A stretch of 64,000 nt of DNA from Methylomonas rosea (lineage in GTDB: Bacteria; Pseudomonadota; Gammaproteobacteria; Methylococcales; Methylomonadaceae). This document shows, in pieces, positions 20,585 through 29,840 of this stretch. The stretch lies in NCBI RefSeq assembly GCF_024505055.1, contig NZ_JANIBL010000001.1, positions 95,284 through 159,283 of the forward strand, read 5' to 3'. Numbering within the stretch: the first letter of the stretch is position 1; each line of letters opens with the position of its first letter. The notes below the pieces were generated by a model, which saw nothing but the letters and a program-made list of their open reading frames with translations, made no database searches and was not told the DNA's origin. Position numbers and translations under genes: made by a program.

Positions 20585-21016
20585 GTGTCGAAAAATCTTG
20601 AACAGAGCATGAATTTTACAGTGGGACGCTCACGGGCGCTGAGATTCATTGTTAGCGCCATTCACGCACTGGCGCTGGTGGCATGTTGGTTAAACGCGCT
20701 ACCGATCCCTTATAAATGCTTGCTAACGATGGCGGTATTATTAAGCTGGCGAAGCAATATGGCATCCGGCGAAATGGGCGTCGCTTATCTGCGCTATACT
20801 CCTAAGCATGGATGGTCGCTGCTTGGAAATGGCGATCATTACCAGTCTATCGAGATTCAAGCGTCAACTGTGGTAACCGGAATACTAATCGCGCTGCATT
20901 GGGTGCATGATAAAGGGAGGCGTCAATCGATGATAATTCCAAAAGATGCAATGAGTAACAACGATTACCGCAAACTCTCGGTTTGTTTAATTGTTTCAGG
21001 TCATGGTCATGGTTGA
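20585..21016 (+). CDS. YgfX-family membrane protein
   Basis: Protein of 143 aa with an N-terminal basic segment followed by two closely spaced hydrophobic helices (about residues 20-55: 'FIVSAIHALALVACWLNALPIPYKCLLTMAVLLSW'), then a soluble beta-rich tail. This layout and the location next to ygfZ match YgfX (CptA), the partner of SdhE in enterics. Start choice is uncertain: GTG at 20585 or ATG at 20609, neither with a strong ribosome site. The stop overlaps the next ATG as TGATG, indicating translational coupling with the following HDOD gene. The family assignment rests on topology and context. Confidence 0.6.
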   Translation: MSKNLEQSMNFTVGRSRALRFIVSAIHALALVACWLNALPIPYKCLLTMAVLLSWRSNMASGEMGVAYLRYTPKHGWSLLGNGDHYQSIEIQASTVVTGILIALHWVHDKGRRQSMIIPKDAMSNNDYRKLSVCLIVSGHGHG

Positions 21017-21885
21017 TGAATGCCGATGTAAAGCAAACAATTGAACTGCAAATGAGTTCGCTGAAAAACTTGCCGGTTTTGCCTGAGGCGAGTTTGCGAA
21101 TTCTGGATGCTATTAACACGCCGGACATACCCATAGAAAAACTGGCGGATGCCTTATCATTATCGCCTGGTTTAGTCGCCAGATTGCTTGGATTAGCGAA
21201 TTCGGCTTATTTTGCCCGAGGCAGAAATGTCTCCGATATTCGTACTGCCATTTTTCAGGTCCTGGGCCTGGATTTAGTTAAAGCCCTGGCAATGGCAATT
21301 ATTTTTAATGTCCAATTTGATACGCGTAAATGCCAAGGATTCGACGCCGAGTATTTTTGGATACGCTCATTAACAACGGCGGTATCCGCGCAAAAATTGG
21401 CAGCCGACATTCCACAATTGCGTGAATTTGCGCCATCGGCTATTTATTCAGGCGGGTTGTTGCTGAATATCGGCGTATTGGTGCTCGGCTATTTACTGCC
21501 CGAAGAGCTGCATGATATTTTTGTCGAGAACAAAAAAACTCGCTTGCCGGTGAGTGAGGGGATTTCTCGACAAATGGGACAGAGCCATTATCAGATCGGT
21601 CATTTTTTATTGCATAAATGGCATTTGCCGGCTTTGTATCAGCTTCTATTACAAAATTATGAAAATAAGGATTTTGAGAGTACAGAGCTGCCCTTATTGA
21701 TTTTATTGAGGGTTTGTGAGCGGCTAAGCGCAACAGTGATTGCCGGCGAGCCTATTAATCTGCAAGAGATTGAGCCGGAATGTCGGAAAATTGAGTTACC
21801 CTTGGAAAATATACGCGAGCTGGCCGAACAACTGGCAGAAAATCAGCCTGCCATGCAAAAACTTGCAGCCATCATGGGGAATTGA
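21016..21885 (+). CDS. HDOD domain protein
   Basis: Protein of 289 aa. The ATG at 21016 overlaps the preceding stop (TGATG). HDOD features are 'LKNLPVLPEASLRILDAI', 'SPGLVARLLGLANSAYFA', 'IRTAIFQVLGLDLVKALAMAIIF', 'IYSGGLLLNIGVLVLGYLLPEEL' and 'MGQSHYQIGHFLLHKWHLPALYQLLLQNYE'. It is closer in layout to the HDOD protein at 9323 than to the one at 18697. The stop overlaps the next start by one base, so it is translationally coupled to the GAF-GGDEF protein. An HDOD protein coupled to a diguanylate cyclase suggests a shared signalling pathway (inference). Confidence 0.85.
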   Translation: MNADVKQTIELQMSSLKNLPVLPEASLRILDAINTPDIPIEKLADALSLSPGLVARLLGLANSAYFARGRNVSDIRTAIFQVLGLDLVKALAMAIIFNVQFDTRKCQGFDAEYFWIRSLTTAVSAQKLAADIPQLREFAPSAIYSGGLLLNIGVLVLGYLLPEELHDIFVENKKTRLPVSEGISRQMGQSHYQIGHFLLHKWHLPALYQLLLQNYENKDFESTELPLLILLRVCERLSATVIAGEPINLQEIEPECRKIELPLENIRELAEQLAENQPAMQKLAAIMGN

Positions 21886-23078
21886 TGAACCAGCACAGCG
21901 CAAATAGTCAAGATGTCACACTAGCGGGCTTCGGCATGCAGGATTTGCTGATCGACCTCGTCAATGCGCTGTCCGCAGTCAAACAATTATCCGAAATCGA
22001 CTATCAAGTCGATGACGAAAAAGCCCTTATCAGGCAAGCTTTGGCAAGCCTTATCCAATATCAAGATATGGAACGCTGCTCTTTTTTCATCGTGGACAGT
22101 GAAGGTTTGTTAAGCAATGTTGCCGGCATTAGCGTGAGCGAGCTTGGCAATACTGAACCGAATTTTGATAGGCCTTTGCGCTTTAAAGTCGGGGAAGGCT
22201 TGATTGGCGCTGCCGCTGCCACCGGTGTTTTGCAGCATTGTCAAAATTGCCATGAAGATAAGCGATTTGAAAAAACTGGAAACTTAAATCAATCACCCGG
22301 CTCAATTATCAGCGTACCGGTATTTACCTTCAACCGCACCCTGATTGGCGTTTTAAACGTATCGCATCCGCAAGCACATTATTTCAGCGATTGGCATATC
22401 CGATTATTGGAAGTCTATAAAAATATTCTTGGTCAGCTCATCACCACTCGGCGCCTGGTTCAGCAAATGGAACAGCAAATTGCGTCCAGAACTGCCGAGT
22501 TGGAGAGCTTGGTCGCGGAAACCAACCAGCTGAAAGATCATTTTGCCAGTATGTCCATGCATGACCAGTTGACTGGCCTACACAATCGGCGGTTTTTTTA
22601 TGACCAAGTCGAAGTAGTTATCGCTCATCATAAGCGCTACAAAACTAGTTTTTGTCTGCTGGTTATGGACATCGATCATTTCAAAGTGATTAATGATCGC
22701 TTTGGGCATTTGTTCGGTGATCAAGTACTAACCGGTGTCGCTAATGCGTTAAAACGGCAAGTGCGCAATACCGATATTTTGGTGCGTTTTGGTGGCGAAG
22801 AGTTTGTAGCGATTTTTACCAACACCCGCTGCGATAGCGGTAAAACATTTGCGGAACGTATTCGTCAGGAAATTAAAACCCTGGAATGGTTTATCGATAA
22901 AGAAGTGGTTAATTTGACTCTGAGTATTGGTTTATATTGTCTGAATAGCGATTTAGTTCAATCCGAACAAACGCCGGACATCGATCAAATGATTAATTAC
23001 GCCGATGCAGCCTTGTATCAAGCTAAAGCCAGCGGCAGAGATAAGACGATAGTATTCGGTGAAGCCCGCTCAGATTAG
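21885..23078 (+). CDS. GAF-GGDEF diguanylate cyclase
   Basis: Protein of 397 aa starting at ATG 21885, which overlaps the HDOD stop by one base. A GAF domain occupies roughly residues 50-200 ('RCSFFIVDSEGLLSNVAG', 'FKVGEGLIGAAAATG', 'SIISVPVFTFNRTLIGVLNVSH') and contains a 'HCQNCHEDKRF' stretch with paired Cys and His. A coiled-coil linker leads into a GGDEF domain with 'DQLTGLHNRRFF', 'MDIDHFKVINDRFGHLFGD' and the active motif 'GGEEF'. An RxxD inhibitory site ('RNTD') lies five residues before it, so the enzyme should make c-di-GMP and be product-inhibited. There is no membrane segment; it is cytoplasmic. The GAF ligand is unknown. Confidence 0.9.
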   Translation: MNQHSANSQDVTLAGFGMQDLLIDLVNALSAVKQLSEIDYQVDDEKALIRQALASLIQYQDMERCSFFIVDSEGLLSNVAGISVSELGNTEPNFDRPLRFKVGEGLIGAAAATGVLQHCQNCHEDKRFEKTGNLNQSPGSIISVPVFTFNRTLIGVLNVSHPQAHYFSDWHIRLLEVYKNILGQLITTRRLVQQMEQQIASRTAELESLVAETNQLKDHFASMSMHDQLTGLHNRRFFYDQVEVVIAHHKRYKTSFCLLVMDIDHFKVINDRFGHLFGDQVLTGVANALKRQVRNTDILVRFGGEEFVAIFTNTRCDSGKTFAERIRQEIKTLEWFIDKEVVNLTLSIGLYCLNSDLVQSEQTPDIDQMINYADAALYQAKASGRDKTIVFGEARSD

Positions 23079-23175
23079 CGTCAAATATCTGAATTTCCCA
23101 CTAAGTATAAAACCAGGAATCGTTGTCAGTCCCGTACTTGCATTTTATGTAATGACGCATCTTGGTCTGTTTAGA

Positions 23176-23787
23176 TTAATACAAATACCACCGCCCGGTT
23201 CCCCAGTACCAATTGTAGCGATAGCCGGTATACCAGTTGTTGTAAAAAATCTGTTGCCATCGCCTCCGCCACTGGTAGTCGGCTTGCTCCGACTGGCGGG
23301 CTTTTACTGCCTCTTTAAGCAAGGTATTGGCTTCCTTGTCGCCTTTGCTGGCGGTGATGGATAACCATTTTTCAGCCTCGCCCGGATCGGATCCCATTTC
23401 ACCAAGACCCGTCAGATAAACCCTACCCAAAGCTTTTTGAGCATCGAAGTTGCCTTTCTCGGCGGATTCACGCATCCATTTGATCGACTTATAGGTATCT
23501 TGGCGAACACCGTCAGCTCTAAAGAAACGCAGAGCTAAATCGTAAGCGGCACGCGGGTCGTTTGCGGCCAGCTCTTCAAGCGCTTTGATTTTTGCAGTAT
23601 CTTCAGCGGACATCGCCGGTTCCGGCTGAAAAGAGGCATAGTCTTTAGGGCGATCCGCACACCCATTCTCGTCGCAAATTCTAATGGTGTCTGACTTAAC
23701 TTGTTTTTCTTGATGTGTACACGCCACAAGGCCAAACGCTAGGAATAATACAAATATCGTTGACAAAAAAGGCTTTTTTAAAAGCAT
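23176..23787 (-). CDS. Lipoprotein with Sel1-like repeats
   Basis: Protein of 203 aa with a lipoprotein signal ('FLAFGLVAC', lipobox Cys at about 23). Sel1-like repeats lie around residues 80-155 ('AAYDLALRFFRADGVRQDTYKSIKWMRESAEKGNFDAQKALGRVYLTG', 'EAEKWLSITASKGDKEANTLLKEA'). The tail is rich in Trp and Tyr ('YNNWYTGYRYNWYWGTGRWYLY'). Sel1 repeats mediate protein-protein contacts. The aromatic tail is unusual and might contact glycan or membrane. It is divergent from a CsgG-like lipoprotein, with about 100 bp between the two starts. Confidence 0.75.
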   Translation of the reverse strand: MLLKKPFLSTIFVLFLAFGLVACTHQEKQVKSDTIRICDENGCADRPKDYASFQPEPAMSAEDTAKIKALEELAANDPRAAYDLALRFFRADGVRQDTYKSIKWMRESAEKGNFDAQKALGRVYLTGLGEMGSDPGEAEKWLSITASKGDKEANTLLKEAVKARQSEQADYQWRRRWQQIFYNNWYTGYRYNWYWGTGRWYLY

Positions 23788-23890
23788 GAGTATTTCCTTT
23801 TTCTTTTTATAAGTTTTGGTCTATTATCGCTCGAATTTTATAGTTTGCTAGGCGTTATTAACTGAATGGCAATTTTTTGGAGTTTTTTGG

Positions 23891-24757
23891 ATGAGCGTTA
23901 AATCAATTCGAGATTTATCAATACTGGTCTCTGTTTTTGCTTTTGCCGGCTGCGCGCAACAGCCTGGTTTGCAGACAGGTGGTAGTTCAAATTTAGTCTC
24001 CGGCTCTGCCGGCGGAGCGACCAGCGTCAATGCCAATAAGTCGTTGGAACGTTGCGCTAGCCCGTTGGGTACCTTAGCGGTTAGCGATGGTCGTTTTTCT
24101 GGAGCATCCGGTGTAACCACAGTTGATCCGTTAATCCGGCTAGCGGTACAGCAATCCAATTGTTTTATTATCACTGGTATCGGCAATATGAGTACCAGCG
24201 CCATGTTGGACAGAATCACCGACCAACAAAGAAACTCCGGGGAATATCGGTCAGGTTCAAAACAACATAAAGGCCAACGTGTTGCCGCTGACTATTTACT
24301 TGACCCGCAGATTATCGTCGCTAACGAATCGACAGGCGGACAAGGGGGCTCCATCGGAGCAGGATTAATCGGTGCCGGATTAGGTGCTGCCGGTTTGGGC
24401 GGTCTGGGCGCCATTGCCGGAGCGGTTTCGCATGCCGTGGAAACTAGAACTACCGATGTGGCACTGACACTGACCGATATTCGTTCAACTGTACAGATAG
24501 CTATTTCCCAAGGCAGTGCCACCGCCAATAATATGAGTACATCGGGCGGCGGCGCGTTCGGCGGTTGGGGCGGACTATTTGCCGGCGCAGCTGGCGGCAG
24601 CATAGGCATGTACAGCAGAACCCCGGAAGGTATAGCCACTGCGGCCGCCTTCTTTGACGCTTATAACAATATGGTCCAATCGCTTAGAAATTATAAGGCG
24701 CAAGAAGTGCAGGGCGGTGGGGGCAGCGGTCAAGGCGGTGTTTTGCAAGTCAAATAA
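23891..24757 (+). CDS. CsgG/HfaB-like outer-membrane lipoprotein
   Basis: Protein of 288 aa with a lipoprotein signal ('FAFAGC', lipobox Cys about residue 20). The body has features of the CsgG-type fold: 'LGTLAVSDGRF', 'LIRLAVQQSNCFIITG', 'AADYLLDPQIIV' and 'VALTLTDIRSTVQIAISQGSA'. Between these lies a glycine-rich stretch ('GAGLIGAGLGAAGLGGLGAIAG'), and two further glycine-rich stretches follow towards the C-terminus. CsgG-like proteins form outer-membrane export pores or anchor surface structures. No curli-type substrate gene is nearby. The match is by pattern and moderate in confidence. A hairpin at 24768-24791 follows the stop. Confidence 0.6.
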   Translation: MSVKSIRDLSILVSVFAFAGCAQQPGLQTGGSSNLVSGSAGGATSVNANKSLERCASPLGTLAVSDGRFSGASGVTTVDPLIRLAVQQSNCFIITGIGNMSTSAMLDRITDQQRNSGEYRSGSKQHKGQRVAADYLLDPQIIVANESTGGQGGSIGAGLIGAGLGAAGLGGLGAIAGAVSHAVETRTTDVALTLTDIRSTVQIAISQGSATANNMSTSGGGAFGGWGGLFAGAAGGSIGMYSRTPEGIATAAAFFDAYNNMVQSLRNYKAQEVQGGGGSGQGGVLQVK

Positions 24758-24767
24758 GCAACTGATA

Positions 24768-24791
24768 GCGCATCGTTTTCAAGCGATGCGC
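24768..24791 (+). terminator. Likely terminator after the CsgG-like gene
   Basis: Perfect eight-base inverted repeat GCGCATCG / CGATGCGC with an eight-base loop, followed by TTCTCCTC. It lies 10 bp after the stop codon. The U-tract is weak, so efficiency is uncertain. Confidence 0.5.
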
Positions 24792-24898
24792 TTCTCCTCG
24801 TGTCGGCACGGTCATATCTTTAAATTCTCTGTATAATCTCGCCCGCACTCTTCCGGTTTATCCGGCTCCTGTTAAATTAATCCTTCTGTATAAAATTC

Positions 24899-25990
24899 AT
24901 GGCACTACATTGCGGAATCGTTGGGCTGCCCAACGTCGGTAAATCAACTCTGTTCAACGCGCTGACCAAAGCCACCATTGCGGCTGAAAACTACCCTTTT
25001 TGTACGATAGACCCAAACGTGGGTGTGGTGCCAGTTCCGGATCCGCGCATGGATAAACTAGCGGCAATCGTCAATCCCGAGCGCGTGTTACCGACCACTA
25101 TTGAGTTCGTCGACATCGCCGGTTTAGTGGCCGGCGCCTCCAAAGGAGAAGGCTTGGGCAACCAGTTTCTCGGTAACATCCGCGAAACCGATGCTGTGGT
25201 GCATGTGGTGCGCTGTTTTGATGACGACAACGTGATTCACGTCGCCGGCAAAGTCGATCCGATCAACGATATAGAAGTCATCAATACCGAATTGGCTCTG
25301 GCCGACATGGCTTCCGTCGAAAGAGCGTTGCAAAAAGCCGCAAAAGCGTCAAAGTCTGGTAACAAGGACGAACTGGCGAGAAAGGAAGTTCTCGAGCGGG
25401 TGCTGGAACATCTCAATGCCGGTGAAGCCGTGCGTACTTTAGGTTTAAGCGAAGACGACGCCAAGCTTATCAAGGAATTGTGCCTGATAACCATCAAGCC
25501 CACGCTATATGTTGCCAATGTGCAAGACGACGGTTTTGAGAATAATCCGATGCTGGACAAAGTCAAAGCGTTTGCTGAAAAAGAAGGCTCTAAGGTCGTC
25601 GCTGTCTGCGCGGCCATAGAAGCGGAAATCGTGCAACTCGATGAAGACGAAAAGAAAGAATTTCTCGAAGATTTGGGTCTGGAAGAGCCAGGCTTGAATA
25701 GAGTCGTGCGTGCCGGCTATGAGCTGTTGAATCTCTCGACATATTTCACCGCTGGCGTCAAAGAAGTACGGGCTTGGACCATTCCAATCAACGCCACCGC
25801 ACCACAAGCTGCGGGAGTAATTCATTCCGATTTCGAAAAGGGATTCATCCGCGCCGAAGTTGTGTCTTACGCCGATTTTATAGCGTATAACGGCGAGCAA
25901 GGTGCCAAAGATGCCGGCAAATGGAGGCTGGAAGGCAAGGAATATAAAGTCCAGGACGGCGACGTCATGCACTTTCGTTTCAACGTTTGA
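24899..25990 (+). CDS. ychF: YchF (Obg-family ATPase)
   Basis: Protein of 363 aa, the standard YchF length. The G1 loop is 'GLPNVGKST' (residues 8-16), G3 is in '[20 protein letters not shown]', and the C-terminal TGS domain contains '[18 protein letters not shown]' and ends in '[13 protein letters not shown]'. YchF lacks the canonical NKxD guanine motif and hydrolyses ATP; here that position reads 'NVQD'. It binds ribosomes and dampens the oxidative stress response in enterics. Its stop codon lies inside the -35 element of the following tRNA promoter. Confidence 0.95.
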   Translation: MALHCGIVGLPNVGKSTLFNALTKATIAAENYPFCTIDPNVGVVPVPDPRMDKLAAIVNPERVLPTTIEFVDIAGLVAGASKGEGLGNQFLGNIRETDAVVHVVRCFDDDNVIHVAGKVDPINDIEVINTELALADMASVERALQKAAKASKSGNKDELARKEVLERVLEHLNAGEAVRTLGLSEDDAKLIKELCLITIKPTLYVANVQDDGFENNPMLDKVKAFAEKEGSKVVAVCAAIEAEIVQLDEDEKKEFLEDLGLEEPGLNRVVRAGYELLNLSTYFTAGVKEVRAWTIPINATAPQAAGVIHSDFEKGFIRAEVVSYADFIAYNGEQGAKDAGKWRLEGKEYKVQDGDVMHFRFNV

Positions 25991-26015
25991 CAATAGAAAA
26001 GACGCGCCCTATAAT
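25987..26015 (+). promoter_or_regulatory. Consensus sigma-70 promoter for tRNA-Met
   Basis: TTGACA at 25987-25992, a 17-base spacer, and TATAAT at 26010-26015: a perfect consensus promoter. The -35 overlaps the ychF stop codon and the -10 sits in the loop of the ychF terminator hairpin. Initiation about seven bases downstream would fall in the right arm of that hairpin and give a leader of about 20 bases before the tRNA. Confidence 0.85.
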
Positions 26016-26026
26016 GCGCGTCTTTT
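25997..26026 (+). terminator. ychF rho-independent terminator
   Basis: Perfect 11-base stem AAAAGACGCGC / GCGCGTCTTTT with an eight-base loop that contains the TATAAT of the tRNA promoter. The right arm ends in TTTT, which serves as the U-tract. Transcripts coming from ychF form the hairpin; those started at the embedded promoter lack the left arm and cannot. Confidence 0.75.
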
Positions 26027-26042
26027 CAAAGCTGTTCCCAGT

Positions 26043-26120
26043 GGCGATATAGCTCAATCCGGTTAGAGCGCGGGATTCATAACCCCGAGGTTCCAGGTTC
26101 GATCCCCGGTATCGCCACCA
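26043..26120 (+). tRNA. tRNA-Met(CAT), CCA encoded
   Basis: Complete cloverleaf of 78 bases. Acceptor GGCGATA pairs with TATCGCC, followed by discriminator A and encoded CCA. The anticodon loop is TTCATAA (CAT) and the T arm contains GGTTCGATCC. CAT anticodons may be elongator Met, initiator, or lysidine-modified Ile. The paired first base excludes a typical initiator; elongator Met is most likely, with Ile(CAT) not excluded by eye. Confidence 0.92.
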
Positions 26121-26146
26121 TTCACAGCTATCGCAGTACCAAGAAT

Positions 26147-26184
26147 AACCATAGGCTTTAAATACAAGAGCTTATGGTTTTTTT
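26147..26184 (+). terminator. tRNA-Met terminator
   Basis: Stem of 11 bases (26147-26157 with 26169-26179, one G-T pair), an 11-base loop and then TTTTT. It lies 27 bases after the tRNA end and fits a classic rho-independent terminator. Confidence 0.8.
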
Positions 26185-26336
26185 ATGCGCGTCGCTTTTG
26201 CCTCATTCTCAGCGTTACCGGGCAAAGCTACAGTTAGGCCTGTTCAGGCAAAGATATTCATTTGTAACTCCCTCGATGGCTTAGTCAAAAGCGGCGATAA
26301 TAGCTACACCGCTCTCCTAAACTATTTCTGCCTATC

Positions 26337-29300
26337 ATGCCTGCATCAGGTCACGCACAACCCCTAGATAACGGCATTGCCGTGATCCACTCCAATCAAC
26401 TGGAAGAACTCCGCGATGTGGTCGAGTACTGGCTACGACAGCATCCTTTGCTGCCCTTGGAAAGCGAAATTTTTCTGGTGCAGAGCAATGGCATGGGGCA
26501 TTGGTTAAAGCAAAGTCTGGCGCACAATTCCTCGTTGGGCATTGCCGCTGCGATGAAAATGCAGTTACCGTCTTTGTTTATCTGGAGCATTTATCGTTCG
26601 GTATTGGGCGAGCAGATTCCCACCGAGCAACCGTTAGCCAAGGACCCGTTGATCTGGCGTTTATATCGATTGTTGCCACAGTTGCTGAAACAACCCGGCT
26701 TCGAAACGCTGGCCAGTTTTTTGACCGATGATAGTAATTGCCGTAAACGTCATCAACTGGCCGAACAACTGGCGGACCTGTTCGATCAATATCAGGTGTA
26801 TCGTTCCGATTGGGTGTCGGATTGGGCGGCGGGGGAGGATGTGTTGCGCAACGGGCATGGCGAGAGCAAACCGCTGCCGAGTTCGCAACTCTGGCAAGCC
26901 GCCTTGTGGCGGGCGGTGCTCGATGATTTTGATTTGGGTGCGGAATCCTCGCCGTTTGCCAGTAGGGCAGCGGTACATGCGCAATTCATGACTCGTATCG
27001 ATACCTTAACGGAACGGCCGGCGAATTTGCCGCGCCGGGTCGTATTATTTGGCCTATCGTCCCTGCCGCAGCAGTCGCTGGAAGTGCTTGCCAAGTTGGG
27101 CCGATTTTGTCAGATCGTGTTGTTTGTGCATAACCCTTGTCAGCACTATTGGGCGGATATCATCGAAGATAAGGAATTGCTCAAAGCTGAACGCCGCCGT
27201 CAATCGTACAAATCAGGTATGAGGGCCACATTAAGTGATGCGGAACTGCATTTACAGGCCCCGCCCTTATTGGCGGCTTGGGGCAAACAGGGCCGGGATT
27301 ATATTCGTTTGCTGGATCATTTCGATGAAACCCAGGCCTACGCCAACTGGCATTGGCCGGACAGCAAAATCGATATGTTCAAAGACTATGGGGACGCAGG
27401 ACAGCGCAGTTTGCTGCAACATCTGCAACAGGCTATCCTGGATCTAGAACCGTTGTCGGAGCAACCCGCATGTCTGGCAAGTGTGGATACCTCTATTCAA
27501 TTTCATATCGCTCACAGCCCACAGCGCGAAGTCGAAATTCTGCACGATCAATTGTTGGCGCGTTTCGATAGCGCCCAACGACACGGTAAACCTTTATATC
27601 CGCGTAATATCATTGTGATGGTTCCGGACATCAATACCTACGCGCCACATATTCACGCGGTGTTCGGGCAAATTCAAAGCGACGATCCGCGTTATATTCC
27701 CTACAGCCTGGCCGATCAGCAGCAGCGCGGACAAAATCCGCTGTTGCTTGCCGTGGAAACCTTGCTCAACTTACCTGAGTCGCGGTTTGCGGTCAGCGAA
27801 TTTCTGGGTTTGCTGGAAGTACCGGCCTTGCGGGCGCGCTTTGAGATTGACGAAATAGCCATACCCAAACTGCATCAATGGATTGAAGAATCCGGGATAC
27901 GCTGGGGCTTGAACGCCCGGCAACGTAAGCAACGGGTCAATATGCCCGCTGACTTGCAGACCAATACCTGGCAGTTTGGGTTGAGACGGATGTTGCTTGG
28001 GTATGCGGTGGGTGCCGGCGCGCCTTTTGATGAGATTCAGCCTTACGAAGAAATTGGCGGCCTGGATGCGCAATGGCTGGGTGGTCTGGCGTTTCTGTTG
28101 GAAACGCTGGAAAAATACGCAGAGCTGTTGGGGAGGGAATATGCACCAAATAGATGGCAGCAAATATTGTCCGAATTGCTGGACGATTTTTTTCAGGTAA
28201 GCGACGAGCGCGAACGAAAAACCCTGGAAACTCTCACAAGTTCGCTGGCCAGCTGGTCCAGGCACTGCGAACAAGCCGGTTTAACTGGGATGGATTTACT
28301 GCCCATTCATGTGGTGCGCGAAGCCTGGTTGGCTGGCGTTGACGAACCGTCCTTAAATCAACGCTTTCTCAGCGGCCGCGTTAACTTCTGCACCTTGATG
28401 CCAATGCGCGCGATCCCATTCAGACTGATTTGCCTGTTGGGCATGAACGACGGTGACTACCCGCGCAACCAGCAAGCGCATAGCTTCGATTTGATGAGCC
28501 AGCGCGGCCAGTACCGCCCCGGCGACCGCTCGCGCCGCCAAGACGACCAATATTTATTTTTGGAAGCTTTATTGTCGGCGCGCGAACAGCTGTATATCAG
28601 TTGGGTAGGGCGCAGTATCCGCGATAACAGTGAGCGACCACCTTCGGTGCTGATCAGTCAATTACGCGATGTGCTGGCGCAGGGCTGGGCGTTAGCCGAT
28701 AAGCCCAGGTTGTTGGAGAGAATCACCGTCGAGCACCCTTTACAACCGTTTAGCGAAGCGTATGTTAAAAAAAACCGCGATCCGAATCTTTATACCTATG
28801 CCCGGGAATGGTTTGCGCCTGCCGTAGCGCAGTCGTTTAGCGATCGGATCGCGTCCGGCCCGGACGATAAAACCTATGCGTTGACTTTGGAATCGCTTGC
28901 GCGATTTTTGCGCGCACCGGTAAAAAGCTTTTGCAATCAAACCCTAAAATTTGGTTTCGATAGCCTAACAGTTACCAGCGAAGACTGCGAACCGTTTGGA
29001 ATTGATAGTCTGCAAGCCTTTTTATTCAGCGATGAGTTGCTAAAGGGTCTAACTGCGGAGCATCCGGACGACACGGAAGACTTCCTGACTCGGCAGCAGG
29101 CCGTGATGATGCAGAAAGGACAACTACCCTTGGGCGGTTTCGCCCAGGCGAGTTTCGCGGCCATGGCCGAACCGGTCAAGTCGGCTTGGGAACGTTATCA
29201 GGTGCTGGCGTCTGAATGGCCCGAAGTTTTAGTGCCGCATGTGTTGCAGCTGGGGCCTTTTGCCTTGGCCGGCGGCGTTACGGTGCAAGTGACCGGCGAT

Positions 29301-29840
29301 CTCAGTCTATTGCGCTGCCAATCCCAGCAAGAACAAGCCGGTCTGTTGCATCTGACGGCGCAAAATCTGTTGAACAAGGACAAATCCATCAAATACCAAA
29401 ACCTATTGTTGCAGTGGCTACAGCATTTGGCGGCTTGCGCCGACAGTTTGCCGGTAAAGACCTTGGTAATCGGTGCCGATACGGTGATTGAAATGCCCGT
29501 TGTCGAGCAAGACGACGCTTATCAGCACTTGCAAAACCTGGTTGCCGCTTATCACGACGGCATGCAAGCACCGTTGCCGGTGGCGTGCCGAACGGCATTT
29601 TGCTGGCTTGCCGCCCCCTCGGAAAGTGCGCCGGATAAAGCCCAAGCCAGATACGACGGCGACGAATGGAACGCCGGTGAAGTCCATTACGATGCCTATC
29701 TTGCTCGCTTCTTTCCCAATTTTGCCAGCTTGTTTGCGTTTGCCGCGGACAAGGATTTTGCATATTGGGCGGATAGCTTGTATCGGCCGATGTTTATGCA
29801 TATCCGGGAATTGCCTGGAGCAGGGGAGGCGTCGGTATGA
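26337..29840 (+). CDS. recC: Exodeoxyribonuclease V gamma subunit
   Basis: Protein of 1167 aa. Its N-terminus ('NGIAVIHSNQLEELRDVVEYWL', 'EIFLVQSNGMGHWLKQSLA') is the standard RecC opening, and 'RHPQREVEILHDQLLARFD'-like and 'MPMRAIPFRLICLLGMNDGDYPR' segments are typical of the family. RecC holds the RecBCD complex together and recognises Chi through inactivated helicase domains. The gene is followed by recB with an ATGA overlap. The region between tRNA-Met and this start (26185-26336) shows no other feature. The start at ATG 26337 fits the family N-terminus. Confidence 0.95.
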   Translation: MPASGHAQPLDNGIAVIHSNQLEELRDVVEYWLRQHPLLPLESEIFLVQSNGMGHWLKQSLAHNSSLGIAAAMKMQLPSLFIWSIYRSVLGEQIPTEQPLAKDPLIWRLYRLLPQLLKQPGFETLASFLTDDSNCRKRHQLAEQLADLFDQYQVYRSDWVSDWAAGEDVLRNGHGESKPLPSSQLWQAALWRAVLDDFDLGAESSPFASRAAVHAQFMTRIDTLTERPANLPRRVVLFGLSSLPQQSLEVLAKLGRFCQIVLFVHNPCQHYWADIIEDKELLKAERRRQSYKSGMRATLSDAELHLQAPPLLAAWGKQGRDYIRLLDHFDETQAYANWHWPDSKIDMFKDYGDAGQRSLLQHLQQAILDLEPLSEQPACLASVDTSIQFHIAHSPQREVEILHDQLLARFDSAQRHGKPLYPRNIIVMVPDINTYAPHIHAVFGQIQSDDPRYIPYSLADQQQRGQNPLLLAVETLLNLPESRFAVSEFLGLLEVPALRARFEIDEIAIPKLHQWIEESGIRWGLNARQRKQRVNMPADLQTNTWQFGLRRMLLGYAVGAGAPFDEIQPYEEIGGLDAQWLGGLAFLLETLEKYAELLGREYAPNRWQQILSELLDDFFQVSDERERKTLETLTSSLASWSRHCEQAGLTGMDLLPIHVVREAWLAGVDEPSLNQRFLSGRVNFCTLMPMRAIPFRLICLLGMNDGDYPRNQQAHSFDLMSQRGQYRPGDRSRRQDDQYLFLEALLSAREQLYISWVGRSIRDNSERPPSVLISQLRDVLAQGWALADKPRLLERITVEHPLQPFSEAYVKKNRDPNLYTYAREWFAPAVAQSFSDRIASGPDDKTYALTLESLARFLRAPVKSFCNQTLKFGFDSLTVTSEDCEPFGIDSLQAFLFSDELLKGLTAEHPDDTEDFLTRQQAVMMQKGQLPLGGFAQASFAAMAEPVKSAWERYQVLASEWPEVLVPHVLQLGPFALAGGVTVQVTGDLSLLRCQSQQEQAGLLHLTAQNLLNKDKSIKYQNLLLQWLQHLAACADSLPVKTLVIGADTVIEMPVVEQDDAYQHLQNLVAAYHDGMQAPLPVACRTAFCWLAAPSESAPDKAQARYDGDEWNAGEVHYDAYLARFFPNFASLFAFAADKDFAYWADSLYRPMFMHIRELPGAGEASV

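Noticed and set aside
26185..26367. 60-residue ORF between tRNA-Met and recC
   Set aside because: It has no ribosome site or homology and overlaps the recC start.
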